64,000 nt of DNA. It comes from an uncultured Flavobacteriaceae bacterium (GTDB taxonomy: Bacteria; Bacteroidota; Bacteroidia; Flavobacteriales; Flavobacteriaceae). Each line of letters starts with the position of its first letter. The first letter of the stretch is position 1. Made by a program: the position numbers and the translations under genes. The stretch is from the NCBI GenBank assembly GCA_937944485.1, contig CALDYU010000014.1:96902-160901 (forward strand), in the 5' to 3' direction. The notes under the pieces are model-generated. The model searched no databases and was not told the DNA's origin. It was given only the letters and a program-made list of their open reading frames with translations. Of the stretch, positions 9,765 through 19,434 are shown piece by piece.

Positions 9765-10282
9765 AAGTAGGTAAAAAAATTTAAACTCTTGTTTCGATTC
9801 GGGTTCTTAATGTAAAATATCGACGAATGGGTTGTTTTTATCGATATTTAACTTTAGTAAATTACGTATATTAAGTTAATACTAGACTTTGCTATGAAGG
9901 TGTTTTCGACAAACTACTTCTTTTATTAACATTTATAATGTTTTGATGAACTTAATTGTCTGTTCACAATACTATTCTAAATATAACTAGTGGATGTTTA
10001 GAAATGTTGTGGGGTTTTATATTTAATAGGTGAAATACCAATTTTTAATCACAAAATCGTTAAAATGCAATAATACATGGGATAGTGAAGGAGTTTTACC
10101 GATAAATTGCAAAATTGAAAAATTGTATTTAACCGAAAATTATGGTTTTTGATATATTAAATATTTACAATGGAAAAATCAAGATTAGGAATTGTAATTC
10201 TATTCCCGTAGAATTCAAAAGGAGAAAAAATATAGCTTTTCCCCCCTGAACATAAAAATCGTTACATTTTTTATAGGTAGCT
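9765..10282. other. Intergenic region upstream of beta-helix gene, downstream of sugar-nucleotide operon
   Basis: 518 AT-rich bases. The part next to 9764 should hold the promoter of the 7719 gene. The sequence ATCGATATTT occurs at 9840-9849 and recurs upstream of the aminotransferase operon (15439-15448). The part next to 10283 holds a candidate terminator for the minus-strand sugar operon. No open frame or RNA gene was recognised. Confidence 0.45.
10217..10246 (-). terminator. Candidate terminator of the sugar-nucleotide operon
   Basis: Read on the minus strand, GGGGAAAA and TTTTCTCC form an 8-bp stem with one G-U pair around a short AT-rich loop, followed directly by TTTT. It lies about 40 bases beyond the stop of the 10283 gene. 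Confidence 0.55.
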
Positions 10283-11563
10283 TTAGAGCCTTCCCTCTAC
10301 ATTACATTCTAAGATGCCTTTAACATCATATAAAATTCCATTTGGTTTTAAAATGCCTCTTAAATCTAAGTCTAAAAATTCTTTGTGGGCAACAGCCAAA
10401 ACAACCGCATCATACTTTGAGTTTGATAGCGTTTTACTTGTAGCTAAATTGTATTCATGCATTACTTCATTGGGTTCCGCCCATGGATCGTAAATACTCA
10501 CATTTGCACCATAACTCTTTAGATTATTAATCACATCAACGGCCTTCGTATTTCGCACATCAGGACAGTTTTCTTTAAAAGTTATTCCTAAGACTAAGAT
10601 ATTAGCATTTTTAACTTTAATATCTTCTTGAACCATTAATTTAACTACCTCTGCAGCTACATATTTGCCCATGCCATCATTCATTCGTCGACCTGCTAAA
10701 ATAATTTCAGGATGGTAACCAAATTCTTGTGCCTTTTGTGCTAGGTAATACGGATCTACACCAATGCAATGCCCACCCACTAAACCTGGTTTAAATGGTA
10801 GAAAATTCCATTTCGTTCCAGCAGCTTCTAAAACTTGGTTAGTATCAACACCCATTAGATTAAAAATTTTGGCTAGCTCGTTTACAAATGCAATATTTAT
10901 ATCTCGTTGTGAATTTTCTATAACCTTGGCGGCTTCTGCAACTTTGATACTTGGAGCAAGGTGCGTGCCAGCAGTTATGACCGATGCATAAAGCCCATCT
11001 ACTTTTTTGCCAATTTCAGGAGTAGAACCAGACGTAACCTTTAATATTTTTTCAACGGTATGTTCTTTGTCACCTGGGTTAATTCGTTCTGGTGAATAAC
11101 CAACAAAGAAGTCTTTGTTAAATTGCAATCCACTAATTTTTTCTAAAACCGGTACACATTCCTCCTCAGTTACACCTGGATAAACAGTCGATTCATAAAT
11201 TACGATATCCCCTTTTTTTAAAACTTTGCCTACTGTTTCACTTGATTTGTAGAGAGGCGTTAAATCAGGTCTATTTGTACTGTCAACGGGAGTAGGTACG
11301 GTCACTACGTAATAGTTGCAATCTTTAATATGTTCAAGATTATCAGAACAAAATAAACCAACAGTAGTATCTGGTTTTTGTTTAGTCACTTTTTTTAGAA
11401 CTTCTTCGTCAACTTCTAGCGTTGCATCAATACCAGCTTGTAGTTCTTTGATTCTAGTTGCATTAATATCAAATCCAACAACATTATATTTAGTTGCGAA
11501 CAAGCGAGCAAGAGGTAAGCCCACATAGCCTAAGCCAATTACCGCGATTTTTTGATCGTTCAT
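10283..11563 (-). CDS. tviB: UDP-N-acetylhexosamine 6-dehydrogenase (TviB/WbpO-like)
   Basis: 426 residues of the UDP-sugar dehydrogenase family. The N-terminal Rossmann motif is VIGLGYVGLPLA, the substrate region has VPTPVD and YESTVYPG, and the catalytic cysteine is Cys266 in GGHCIGVDPYYL. The GHCIGVDPYYL form and the SPERINPGD segment place it with TviB/WbpO/WbpA enzymes, which oxidise UDP-GlcNAc or UDP-GalNAc at C6 to the uronic acid. It is the last gene of a four-gene minus-strand group, 37 bases after a TviC-like epimerase, the same pairing as tviB-tviC in Vi-antigen synthesis. The likely product is UDP-HexNAcA, a substrate class that could later be amidated. GlcNAc versus GalNAc preference cannot be told. 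Confidence 0.9.
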   Translation of the reverse strand: MNDQKIAVIGLGYVGLPLARLFATKYNVVGFDINATRIKELQAGIDATLEVDEEVLKKVTKQKPDTTVGLFCSDNLEHIKDCNYYVVTVPTPVDSTNRPDLTPLYKSSETVGKVLKKGDIVIYESTVYPGVTEEECVPVLEKISGLQFNKDFFVGYSPERINPGDKEHTVEKILKVTSGSTPEIGKKVDGLYASVITAGTHLAPSIKVAEAAKVIENSQRDINIAFVNELAKIFNLMGVDTNQVLEAAGTKWNFLPFKPGLVGGHCIGVDPYYLAQKAQEFGYHPEIILAGRRMNDGMGKYVAAEVVKLMVQEDIKVKNANILVLGITFKENCPDVRNTKAVDVINNLKSYGANVSIYDPWAEPNEVMHEYNLATSKTLSNSKYDAVVLAVAHKEFLDLDLRGILKPNGILYDVKGILECNVEGRL

Positions 11564-11600
11564 TTAGTAGTGTTATATAGTTTGTTTATTATTTTGAATG

Positions 11601-12602
11601 TTAAGGTTGTAAGTTTTTCCAATACCATTTTACAGCTTCTTTCAACCCAGTTTTTATATCGAATTGAGGATTATATCCTAAATTATTTCTTGCTTTATCT
11701 ATTGAAGCTAATGAATGAGGAATGTCGCCGGCTCTTTCTTGACCATAAATAATATCGACCTTTCCGATTTCAGCATCGAACTCCGTGAGGTAATTTTTAA
11801 CCAATTGCACCAACTCATTTAGGGTAGTCCTTTCGCCATACGCGACATTGTAGATGGTATTAGTTGCTTCCGGTTTTGTTGCGATGATTGCTCTTACATT
11901 GGCTTCTAAGACATTGTCGATGTAAGTGAAGTCTCGTGAATAGCTTCCGTCTCCATTTATTGTAGGCGACTGATGATTCATAAAGGACAATACGAATTTC
12001 GGAATTACTGCGGCATATGCTCCCTTAGGATCTTGATGTCGACCAAAAACATTAAAATAGCGAAGACCAATTGTCTCTATCCCATAAGTTTTACTAAAAA
12101 CATCAGCGTATAGTTCATTGACATATTTTGTTATGGCATAAGGAGAAAGTGGCTTTCCAATTTTTTCTTCAACTTTAGGTAGCGCTTCAGAATCACCATA
12201 GGTAGATGAGCTGGCGGCATAAACAAAACGTTTCACTTTGGCATCTCTAGCTGCTATAAGCATATTAAGAAAGCCAGAAACATTTACTTCGTTACTAGTA
12301 ATAGGATCATTTATAGAACGAGGTACAGAACCTAATGCTGCTTGATGTAGCACATAGTCAATCTCCTCACAAGCTTTATGGCACGTTTTTAAATCGCGAA
12401 TATCACCTTCTATAAACTCAAAATTCGGATGTTCCAAGATAGGCGTAATGTTCTTCATTTGACCTGTAGCCAAATTATCAAGTACGCGAACTTTATTGCC
12501 ATTTTCTAGGAGTGCCTTACTCAAGTTTGAGCCTATAAACCCAGCTCCTCCAGTAATTAATATACTGTAGTTAGGGTCTAAATTTAGTTTTTTTATTGCC
12601 AT
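11601..12602 (-). CDS. tviC: UDP-N-acetylhexosamine C4-epimerase (TviC/WbpP-like)
   Basis: 333-residue extended short-chain dehydrogenase. It has the NAD motif GGAGFIGSNL near residue 18, the Ser cluster ASSSTYGDS, and catalytic Tyr155 and Lys159 in SPYAITKYVNELYA. The motif LRYFNVFGRHQDPKGAYAAV is typical of the WbpP/TviC/WbgU group, which epimerise N-acetylated UDP-hexosamines (or their uronic acids) at C4. It lies 37 bases upstream of the TviB-like dehydrogenase in the same direction, so the two probably make UDP-GalNAcA or interconvert it with UDP-GlcNAcA. A 171-base gap separates it from the UDP-GlcA epimerase gene before it, so a separate promoter is possible. Confidence 0.88.
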   Translation of the reverse strand: MAIKKLNLDPNYSILITGGAGFIGSNLSKALLENGNKVRVLDNLATGQMKNITPILEHPNFEFIEGDIRDLKTCHKACEEIDYVLHQAALGSVPRSINDPITSNEVNVSGFLNMLIAARDAKVKRFVYAASSSTYGDSEALPKVEEKIGKPLSPYAITKYVNELYADVFSKTYGIETIGLRYFNVFGRHQDPKGAYAAVIPKFVLSFMNHQSPTINGDGSYSRDFTYIDNVLEANVRAIIATKPEATNTIYNVAYGERTTLNELVQLVKNYLTEFDAEIGKVDIIYGQERAGDIPHSLASIDKARNNLGYNPQFDIKTGLKEAVKWYWKNLQP

Positions 12603-12773
12603 AGCAATTATAAGGGGTATGTGTTTAGTTGATAAACTAATTTAGAATTTTTGAGTTGCAAATTAAGTGAAAAATGCCTCGTTTAGGGTGGTTGATTAGA
12701 TATAAATCAAAAAAGCTAGATGTATGACATGTTTACACCTTTTTGTTGCATAATTATTCTACACAAATGTTGA

Positions 12774-13811
12774 TTATTGTTTCGAAGGTTCATAATAATC
12801 TTTAAACCATTGAATATAGTTCTTAACCCCTTGCTTTATGTTTGTTGATGGGGTATAATTATAATCATTTATTAAAGAATCTATATTAGCCCAAGTTTTT
12901 TCTACATCACCAGGTTGAATAGGCAGCATTTGTTTAATAGCATCTTTATCCAAATTTTGCTCAAGCTCACTAATGAAATCTAAAAGTTTTACAGATTTAT
13001 TATTGCCTATATTATATAGTTTATAAAATTCTTTTCTATTTATTCGCTGATTAAGATTTTCTGTTAATACCCTCATTACTCCTTCTGCTATATCGGTTAC
13101 GTAGGTAAAGTCTCTTTCCATTTCACCATGATTGAAAACTTTAATCGGGATATTTTTTGAAATAGCGTCTGCAAATAAAAATGGAGCCATATCTGGTCTG
13201 CCCCAAGGGCCATAAACAGTGAAAAAACGTAAGCCAGTTGTTGGTAATTTAAAGAGATGACTATAAGTGTGAGCCATCAATTCATTACTTTTTTTAGTAG
13301 CTGCGTAAAGACTTATTGGATGATCGACATTGTCTTCAACCGAAAAGGGAATTTGTTTATTTGAACCGTAAACGCTCGAACTACTAGCGTAAACTAAATG
13401 TTGAATAGCATTGTGACGACAGCATTCTAGCAAATTAAGAAAGCCAACAACATTACTGTCAATATATACATGAGGTTCTTCTATACTATATCTAACGCCT
13501 GCCTGTGCGGCAAGGTTGCACACGAGATCAAATTTTTCATTTTGAAAAAGCCCAGGAAGAAGATACTTATCCTCTAGGCTCATCTTGTAAAAGGAGAATT
13601 TAAACTTTAATAGTTCACTAGAAACTTTATAGTTGTTCTTTTGCGCCAGCTTTTTCGGAATTCCTAATTCAGATAACCTTGCATACTTTAGATCTACATC
13701 ATAATAATCATTAAGATTATCAATGCCTATTACTTCAAAATTATGACGTAAGAGTAGTTTACAAACGTGGTAACCTATAAAACCTGCAGCTCCGGTTACC
13801 AATATTTTCAC
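12774..13811 (-). CDS. UDP-glucuronate 4-epimerase (GAE/CapI-like)
   Basis: 345-residue extended short-chain dehydrogenase. The NAD motif GAAGFIG is at 7-13. The family marker [15 protein letters not shown] near residue 32-46 is typical of UDP-glucuronate 4-epimerases. The segment [13 protein letters not shown] and the catalytic Tyr169/Lys173 in [11 protein letters not shown] also fit, as does [15 protein letters not shown]. The enzyme interconverts UDP-GlcA and UDP-GalA in the cytoplasm. Its start codon overlaps the stop of the UDP-glucose dehydrogenase gene by four bases, so the two are translationally coupled and act in sequence. This indicates that the polysaccharide contains galacturonic or glucuronic acid. 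Confidence 0.92.
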   Translation of the reverse strand: MKILVTGAAGFIGYHVCKLLLRHNFEVIGIDNLNDYYDVDLKYARLSELGIPKKLAQKNNYKVSSELLKFKFSFYKMSLEDKYLLPGLFQNEKFDLVCNLAAQAGVRYSIEEPHVYIDSNVVGFLNLLECCRHNAIQHLVYASSSSVYGSNKQIPFSVEDNVDHPISLYAATKKSNELMAHTYSHLFKLPTTGLRFFTVYGPWGRPDMAPFLFADAISKNIPIKVFNHGEMERDFTYVTDIAEGVMRVLTENLNQRINRKEFYKLYNIGNNKSVKLLDFISELEQNLDKDAIKQMLPIQPGDVEKTWANIDSLINDYNYTPSTNIKQGVKNYIQWFKDYYEPSKQ

Positions 13812-15202
13812 GATTGCCCTATTTTATAATATTCGAAACCTAACTCTTCCATAGTTTCTTTTTCTAATAAACGCCTTCCGTCAAATACAAACGCTGGTTT
13901 TAACATTTTAGAATAGATGTTTTTCCAATCATAAGACTTAAACTCGTCCCATTCTGTGAGAATTGCAATAGCATGCGCTTTTTCGGCCGCTTGCATAGGG
14001 TCGTTTACTACTTTTAGCAAGCGCCTGTTTTCTTCTGGAGATCTCGTGCCTAAATAGTCTAAATCGGCGTAGATCTGTTTTTCCGGAACTTTAGGGTCGA
14101 AGATAATGATTTCTGCTTTTTCATCTAATAAAGCATCAGCAACGTAAATAGCAGCAGATTCTCTAGTATCATTGGTGTCCTTTTTAAACGCCCAACCATA
14201 GAAAACTATTTTTTTTCCGGATACCGTATTATAAAGTGTGGAAACAATATTATCAGCAAAACGTCTTTTTTGATAATCATTCATAATAATTACTTGTTCC
14301 CAATAATCTGCAACTTCCTGTAGCCCATAGCTTTGCGCGATATATACTAAATTTAAGATGTCTTTTTGAAAGCAAGATCCTCCAAAACCAACAGAAGAAT
14401 TTAGAAATTTAGAACCTATTCTTGAATCAAATCCAATGGCCCTAGAAACTTCTGCTACATTGGCATCCGTTTTTTCACAAAGGGCAGAAATTGAATTAAT
14501 AGAGGAAACTCTTTGGGCTAAGAAGGCATTAGCTACTAATTTTGAAAGCTCAGAAGACCAAACATTAGTCTGTAAGATACGGTCTTTTGGTAACCAATTT
14601 TCATAAATACTACTTAAAGCATCTTTGGCTACTTGCCCCTCAGCAGTTTCTGCACCTCCAATTAATACACGGTCAGCATTTAAAAGGTCATCAACAGCCG
14701 TGCCTTCAGCTAGAAACTCGGGGTTCGACAGTATTTCAAAGTCTACTCCATTCCCCGTATTGTCTAATATGCTTTTTATTGCTCCAGCTGTTCTAACAGG
14801 TAGGGTAGATTTTTCAACGACTATTTTATTCGATTTCGCTACTTTGGCAATATTTCTGGCACATAATTCAATGTTTTTGAGATCTGCAGCCTGCCCTTTC
14901 CCTTTTCCATATGTTTTAGTCGGCGTATTGACCGAAATGAATATCATTTCAGCTTCATCAATTGCTTTGTCTATCTCGGTGGAAAAGAAAAGATTTTTTC
15001 CTCTACTTTTTGCAACTAACTCTTTTAATCCCGGTTCGTAAACAGGCAATTTGTCCAGATCTGTATGATTCCATAAATCAATTCTTTCCTTACTCAAATC
15101 AACAACTGTTACCTTAATGTCAGGACACTGACTTGCAATAACCGTCATGGTAGGCCCGCCTACATAACCGGCACCAATGCAACATATTTTTGTAATTTTC
15201 AT
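13808..15202 (-). CDS. ugd: UDP-glucose 6-dehydrogenase, animal/plant-like type
   Basis: 464 residues. The NAD motif is [16 protein letters not shown] at 8-23 and the catalytic cysteine is Cys277 in [11 protein letters not shown]. The protein matches the eukaryotic UDP-glucose dehydrogenase pattern unusually closely: [33 protein letters not shown] and the cysteine position almost equal to that of the human enzyme (Cys276). It makes UDP-glucuronate from UDP-glucose with two NAD reductions and feeds the overlapping 4-epimerase. It is the first gene of the minus-strand sugar-nucleotide operon and diverges from the aminotransferase operon. Start is the ATG at 15202. Homologues of this type are known in Bacteroidetes, so recent transfer is not implied. 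Confidence 0.93.
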   Translation of the reverse strand: MKITKICCIGAGYVGGPTMTVIASQCPDIKVTVVDLSKERIDLWNHTDLDKLPVYEPGLKELVAKSRGKNLFFSTEIDKAIDEAEMIFISVNTPTKTYGKGKGQAADLKNIELCARNIAKVAKSNKIVVEKSTLPVRTAGAIKSILDNTGNGVDFEILSNPEFLAEGTAVDDLLNADRVLIGGAETAEGQVAKDALSSIYENWLPKDRILQTNVWSSELSKLVANAFLAQRVSSINSISALCEKTDANVAEVSRAIGFDSRIGSKFLNSSVGFGGSCFQKDILNLVYIAQSYGLQEVADYWEQVIIMNDYQKRRFADNIVSTLYNTVSGKKIVFYGWAFKKDTNDTRESAAIYVADALLDEKAEIIIFDPKVPEKQIYADLDYLGTRSPEENRRLLKVVNDPMQAAEKAHAIAILTEWDEFKSYDWKNIYSKMLKPAFVFDGRRLLEKETMEELGFEYYKIGQS

Positions 15203-15533
15203 TCGTAGATTTTTAGTTTAGTTCATCGGTTAAATGTACCAACGAATAGTAATTAACACAATAAAATTAATTCTCCTGACATTCTTTTAAAACTTGGGTT
15301 TTTCGACAATGCAAAGATTACAAAATAACTCAACAAAAGAATAATTATTGTGAATAAAAACATTAATTTTTCATTTAAATGTTTTGTCTTTTATGTGAAT
15401 TGATTTTTGAATCATGAAATAGTAAGAATTGTCATTTGATCGATATTTTTAATTGTTAAACGAAATAAAGCTGTTAAGCCAGATAGTATAAGTAAATTTG
15501 AGCCCTGAATAATTTGAACTAAACCTAAACACC
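15203..15533. other. Divergent promoter region of the two sugar-nucleotide operons
   Basis: 331 AT-rich bases between divergent operons. On the plus side a TAnnTTTG box lies at 15493-15500. On the minus side no exact box was found. ATCGATATTT occurs at 15439-15448 as upstream of the beta-helix gene. No gene is visible. Confidence 0.5.
15493..15500 (+). promoter_or_regulatory. Candidate Bacteroidetes -7 box (TAAATTTG)
   Basis: TAAATTTG matches TAnnTTTG and lies 34 bases before the GTG start of the aminotransferase gene, giving a leader of about 27 bases. No clear -33 TTG is present, and chance matches are common in AT-rich DNA. Confidence 0.4.
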
Positions 15534-16664
15534 GTGGTAACACAAACAAAAATTTGGCTTTCATCGCCCCACATGGGCGGAAACGAGATAGCTTATGTTA
15601 ATGATGCATTTAATACCAATTGGATAGCTCCTTTGGGTCCGAATGTTGATCTTTTCGAAAATGCAATTCAAGATTATATTAATAATGAGGTTCATGTAGC
15701 AGCTTTAAGTTCTGGTACAGGCGCAATTCATTTAGCATTAGAAATACTTGGTGTGTCTAGTGGAGATGAGGTGCTATGTCAAAGCCTAACATTCTCCGCT
15801 TCGGCTAATCCAATTAAATACTTGGGTGCCACTCCCGTTTTTATTGATAGTGAATATGATACCTGGAATATTTCTCCCGGATTATTAGAAAAAGCAATTA
15901 AAGATAGAATAGTAAAAAGCAAAAAGCCCAAGGCTATAATAGCTGTGCATTTATATGGCATGCCTTATAAGGTTGAAGCGCTTAAAGCAATTTCCAAGAA
16001 GTACGATATTCCTATTGTTGAAGATAGTGCAGAAGCACTAGGAAGTATGGTAAATGGTGTCAAATGTGCAAGTTTTGGCACTATTGGGATATTATCGTTT
16101 AATGGAAATAAAATCATTACCACTTCTGGCGGTGGTGCTTTGGTAACAGATAATAAAGAATTTAAAGCGAAAGCAGTTTTTTTGGCAACACAAGCTCGTG
16201 ATAACGCTCCTCATTATCAACATTCTCATGTAGGTTATAATTATAGAATGAGCAATGTTTTAGCAGGCATTGGAAGAGGTCAAATGGAAGTAATCGATGA
16301 TCGTGTTGCTGCACGGCGAGCGAATTTTGAATTTTACAAAAAGAATTTAAGTCATATTGAAGAAATTGTATTTTTAGATGAACCCGATGGTTTTTTCTCA
16401 AACCGATGGTTAAGTTGTATTTTAACGGAGTCATACGAAAAGCGAGAAAGTATTCGTTATGCTCTTCTAAAAGAAGACATTGAATCTAGACCCTTATGGA
16501 AACCAATGCATATGCAACCCATTTTTGCTGACGCACCTAAATATACGAATGGAACTTCTGAAGATCTTTTCAATCGAGGTCTTTGCTTACCAAGCGGATC
16601 AAATTTAACAGACCAAGATTTGGAACGAATAGTAGCCATAATCCTTAAAGAATTTACCCCATGA
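15534..16664 (+). CDS. DegT/DnrJ/EryC1/StrS-family sugar aminotransferase (PglE/EpsN-like)
   Basis: 376 residues of a PLP-dependent aminotransferase. The start used is GTG at 15534, giving MVTQTKIWLSSPHMGGNE; the next ATG would cut off the conserved WLSSPHMGG motif. Further motifs are ALSSGTGAIHLAL, EDSAEALGS and FNGNKIITTSGGG, with Lys193 as the likely PLP lysine. The WLSSPHMGGNE start and the GNKIITTSGGG motif are typical of PglE/EpsN-type enzymes, which convert UDP-4-keto-6-deoxy-GlcNAc to the 4-amino sugar with glutamate. It overlaps by four bases (ATGA) the gene for the 4,6-dehydratase that would supply this substrate. Together they predict a bacillosamine-type sugar, but no PglD-like acetyltransferase lies beside them. 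Confidence 0.9.
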   Translation: MVTQTKIWLSSPHMGGNEIAYVNDAFNTNWIAPLGPNVDLFENAIQDYINNEVHVAALSSGTGAIHLALEILGVSSGDEVLCQSLTFSASANPIKYLGATPVFIDSEYDTWNISPGLLEKAIKDRIVKSKKPKAIIAVHLYGMPYKVEALKAISKKYDIPIVEDSAEALGSMVNGVKCASFGTIGILSFNGNKIITTSGGGALVTDNKEFKAKAVFLATQARDNAPHYQHSHVGYNYRMSNVLAGIGRGQMEVIDDRVAARRANFEFYKKNLSHIEEIVFLDEPDGFFSNRWLSCILTESYEKRESIRYALLKEDIESRPLWKPMHMQPIFADAPKYTNGTSEDLFNRGLCLPSGSNLTDQDLERIVAIILKEFTP

Positions 16665-18595
16665 TAAAAAATTACCTTGTAAGTAACGCTAATAGATACG
16701 CGTCTAAATGGCTGGTATTGGCAATAGATGTTTTCTTAATTTTAGTGTCATTTATCTTAGCTTATATCATTCGATTTAATCTTACTTTAGATTTTAAGAG
16801 TGAAAATCTTTTTATTCAGTTGCCTATAGTTGCAGCTATTGTTATCACGGCTTTCCTTTTTACAGAATCATATAAAGGGGTAGTGCGTCATACAGGAGTA
16901 AGAGATGTGTATAAAATATTTAATGCCATTTGTTTGTCAAGTATTATGATGATTTTTTTAGTCATCTTGAACAGGCAATTTATAATGGTAGAGAACTTTA
17001 CCATTCCTTTAGGAATAATTATCATTCATAGTTTATTAGCGTTTATAGCTCTAGTTGCGTCAAGATACATGTTTAAAACGATGTATTTTAATTTAATTAA
17101 GAAGTTTAAAGTCTCGAAAAATGTACTCATTTATGGGGCTGGTGAAGCCGGTATCTTAACGTACAATGCGATTACTAATCAAACGAGCAGTAATGCCAGA
17201 GTATTAGCTTATTTAGATGATGATCACAAAAAAATCGGAAAAGTTATTAATGGTGTAATGGTGCTGGGAAGAGATGTGCTAACAGAATATTTTATAAGTA
17301 CCAAAGAAATAACAGAGATAATTGTTTCTATTAATAATGTTGAGAGTGAAAAACTTAGAGAACTTGTTGAAAGTTTAGTTGAATTTCCAGTACAGGTTAA
17401 AATTGTACCTCCAGTTGAAAGCTGGATCAACGGAGAACTTAAGGTGTCTCAAATAAAACAAGTTCAAATAGAAGATTTATTAGATCGTGTTCCTATTGAT
17501 ATAAAAAAGTCAAAAGTTTCTGAACAGCTTAAAAACCAAGTGATTTTAGTAACAGGCGGTGCTGGTTCGATTGGAAGTGAAATAGTGCGTCAAATTGCGA
17601 ATTATGATTATAAATCTTTAATAATTGTCGATCAAGCTGAGTCTGCCTTGTATGATTTACAACAAGAGTTAAAACAGAATGGCTTTCACAACTTTGTGCC
17701 TATCGTCGGAGATATACGTGATAAAAATAGGATGAACACCTATTTTCAAGAACACAAACCAACAATGGTGTTTCATGCGGCGGCCTATAAGCATGTCCCA
17801 TTGATGGAGTATAACTATTACGAAGCTATTAAGATTAATGTTGCGGGTACAAAGACTATCGTTGATTTGTCAATGAATCATAAAGTAGACAAATTTGTTT
17901 TTGTTTCTACAGATAAGGCAGTTAACCCTACTAATGTTATGGGAGCCACAAAGCGTATTGCTGAAATGTACATTAGTAGTGTTCAACAAGAAAATAAAAC
18001 TAAGTTTATTACAACCAGATTTGGTAATGTTTTGGGCTCTAATGGATCTGTGATTCCACTGTTTAGAAAACAAATTGAAAAAGGTGGGCCTTTAACGGTT
18101 ACACATAAAGATATCACAAGATATTTTATGACAATCCCTGAAGCGTCGCAACTCGTTTTAGAAGCAGCTGTAATGGGAGAAGGAGGAGAGATATTTATTT
18201 TTGATATGGGTAAGTCAGTTAAAATATTTGATCTAGCTAAAAATATGATTAAACTCTCTGGATTGAAATATCCTGAGGATATAGATATTAAAATTACTGG
18301 TCTTCGACCAGGTGAAAAACTGTATGAAGAATTATTGGCGAATGGAGAAAACACCTTGCCAACATATCATAAAAAAATATTGATAGGTAAAGTCAAAGAA
18401 CTCGATTATGCTTATGTGAAGTCTAAGATTGATGAACTTTGTGTTTCAAATATGTTTTTTAATGGTAATACTATAGCATTAATGAAAGAGATTGTACCCG
18501 AGTACGTATCCAATAATTCTGAGTTTTGCAAGTTAGATAGTAAAGGGGAAAATATAAGAGTTGTTCAGTCTGAAAAGAAAATCTTTCAATCATAA
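16661..18595 (+). CDS. Membrane UDP-GlcNAc 4,6-dehydratase (PglF/WbpM/CapD-like)
   Basis: 644 residues. Four hydrophobic segments lie within about the first 140 residues. A first Rossmann-like motif, YGAGEAG, comes near residue 160. The catalytic short-chain dehydrogenase domain starts near residue 298 with TGGAGSIGSEIVRQ. The active-site segment is STDKAVNPTNVMGATKR near 416-432, with the non-Tyr arrangement of this family. FIFDMGKSVKIFDLAKNMI and GLRPGEKLYEELL mark the C-terminal half. The enzyme removes water from UDP-GlcNAc to give UDP-4-keto-6-deoxy-HexNAc at the cytoplasmic membrane. The ATGA overlap with the preceding aminotransferase gene indicates coupled translation and successive steps. 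Confidence 0.92.
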   Translation: MIKNYLVSNANRYASKWLVLAIDVFLILVSFILAYIIRFNLTLDFKSENLFIQLPIVAAIVITAFLFTESYKGVVRHTGVRDVYKIFNAICLSSIMMIFLVILNRQFIMVENFTIPLGIIIIHSLLAFIALVASRYMFKTMYFNLIKKFKVSKNVLIYGAGEAGILTYNAITNQTSSNARVLAYLDDDHKKIGKVINGVMVLGRDVLTEYFISTKEITEIIVSINNVESEKLRELVESLVEFPVQVKIVPPVESWINGELKVSQIKQVQIEDLLDRVPIDIKKSKVSEQLKNQVILVTGGAGSIGSEIVRQIANYDYKSLIIVDQAESALYDLQQELKQNGFHNFVPIVGDIRDKNRMNTYFQEHKPTMVFHAAAYKHVPLMEYNYYEAIKINVAGTKTIVDLSMNHKVDKFVFVSTDKAVNPTNVMGATKRIAEMYISSVQQENKTKFITTRFGNVLGSNGSVIPLFRKQIEKGGPLTVTHKDITRYFMTIPEASQLVLEAAVMGEGGEIFIFDMGKSVKIFDLAKNMIKLSGLKYPEDIDIKITGLRPGEKLYEELLANGENTLPTYHKKILIGKVKELDYAYVKSKIDELCVSNMFFNGNTIALMKEIVPEYVSNNSEFCKLDSKGENIRVVQSEKKIFQS

Positions 18596-18628
18596 ATTTC
18601 ACTAATATTGCATCAAACAATTAGTATT

Positions 18629-19408
18629 ATGCGAAAACGAAAAAATAATTTTGGTAGAATACCTTTTTTCTTGGCGATAGTTGCTTTTGTACTGTCATCA
18701 TGTGCTTCCAAAAAAGACGTAGTTTACTTTCAAAACACTGGTAATTTTGAAACTTTGGTAGATAAAAATAGTTTTACTCCAAAATTTAAGGTTGATGATT
18801 TAGTAAGTATACATATTTCTACTTTAAATAGTGAAGCAAGTATTCCTTTTAATTTATTTCGAGGTGCTTCAGAAGGCGGCATTCGGCCCGAACAAGTAGA
18901 TTATTTAATTGATAAAGATGGAGAAATTGACTTTCCTGTAATTGGTAAAATTAAGATTGCGGGTCTATCTTCTGAAGAAGTTCGAGTCTTATTGAGACAA
19001 GAACTTTCTGATTATCTAAAAAACCCGATTATTAACATCAGATTGAAAAATTTTACAGTAACCATTTTAGGAGAGGTAAATAGACCTGGTACTTATCCGA
19101 TTAGCGGAGAGCGTGTAACAATTCTTGAAGCTATTGGTTTTGCTGGTGATTTAACAGTTAAAGGAGTCCGCCAAAACGTCATGGTAATTCGTGATTTCGA
19201 TGGTACGAAAGTTTATAATCGTCTTGACCTGACCAAGAAAGAGGCATTGAGCTCTCCTGTTTATTATCTTACTCAAGGTGACGTAGTAATTGTAGAACCT
19301 AATCAATCAGCAATTACGGCCTCAAGCCTTGATAATAGAGCCACAATTGCCGTGTCTATAGCATCTGTATTAATAACATCTACCGTATTATTGCTGACAA
19401 GAAACTAG
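18629..19408 (+). CDS. Wza-type outer-membrane polysaccharide export lipoprotein
   Basis: 259 residues from the ATG at 18629; an in-frame TTG seven codons upstream would spoil the signal peptide and is not preferred. The signal peptide ends in VLSSC with Cys25 as the lipidation site. A polysaccharide export (Poly_export) domain follows (VDDLVSIHISTL, DKDGEIDFPVIGKIKIAGL), then an SLBB-like domain (VTILGEVNRPGTYPI). A hydrophobic segment near the C-terminus (about 235-257) may cross the outer membrane. It forms the export channel that works with the tyrosine kinase encoded 26 bases downstream. At about 260 residues it is shorter than E. coli Wza, as is usual in Bacteroidetes. Confidence 0.92.
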   Translation: MRKRKNNFGRIPFFLAIVAFVLSSCASKKDVVYFQNTGNFETLVDKNSFTPKFKVDDLVSIHISTLNSEASIPFNLFRGASEGGIRPEQVDYLIDKDGEIDFPVIGKIKIAGLSSEEVRVLLRQELSDYLKNPIINIRLKNFTVTILGEVNRPGTYPISGERVTILEAIGFAGDLTVKGVRQNVMVIRDFDGTKVYNRLDLTKKEALSSPVYYLTQGDVVIVEPNQSAITASSLDNRATIAVSIASVLITSTVLLLTRN

Positions 19409-19434
19409 TAAGTCTTCCTATTAAATAAATTTAA

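Noticed and set aside
14625..15041. Plus-strand open frame of 138 codons
   Set aside because: It is antisense to the well-supported UDP-glucose dehydrogenase gene and has no recognisable domain.
17983..18354. Minus-strand open frame of 123 codons
   Set aside because: Antisense shadow of the 4,6-dehydratase gene.
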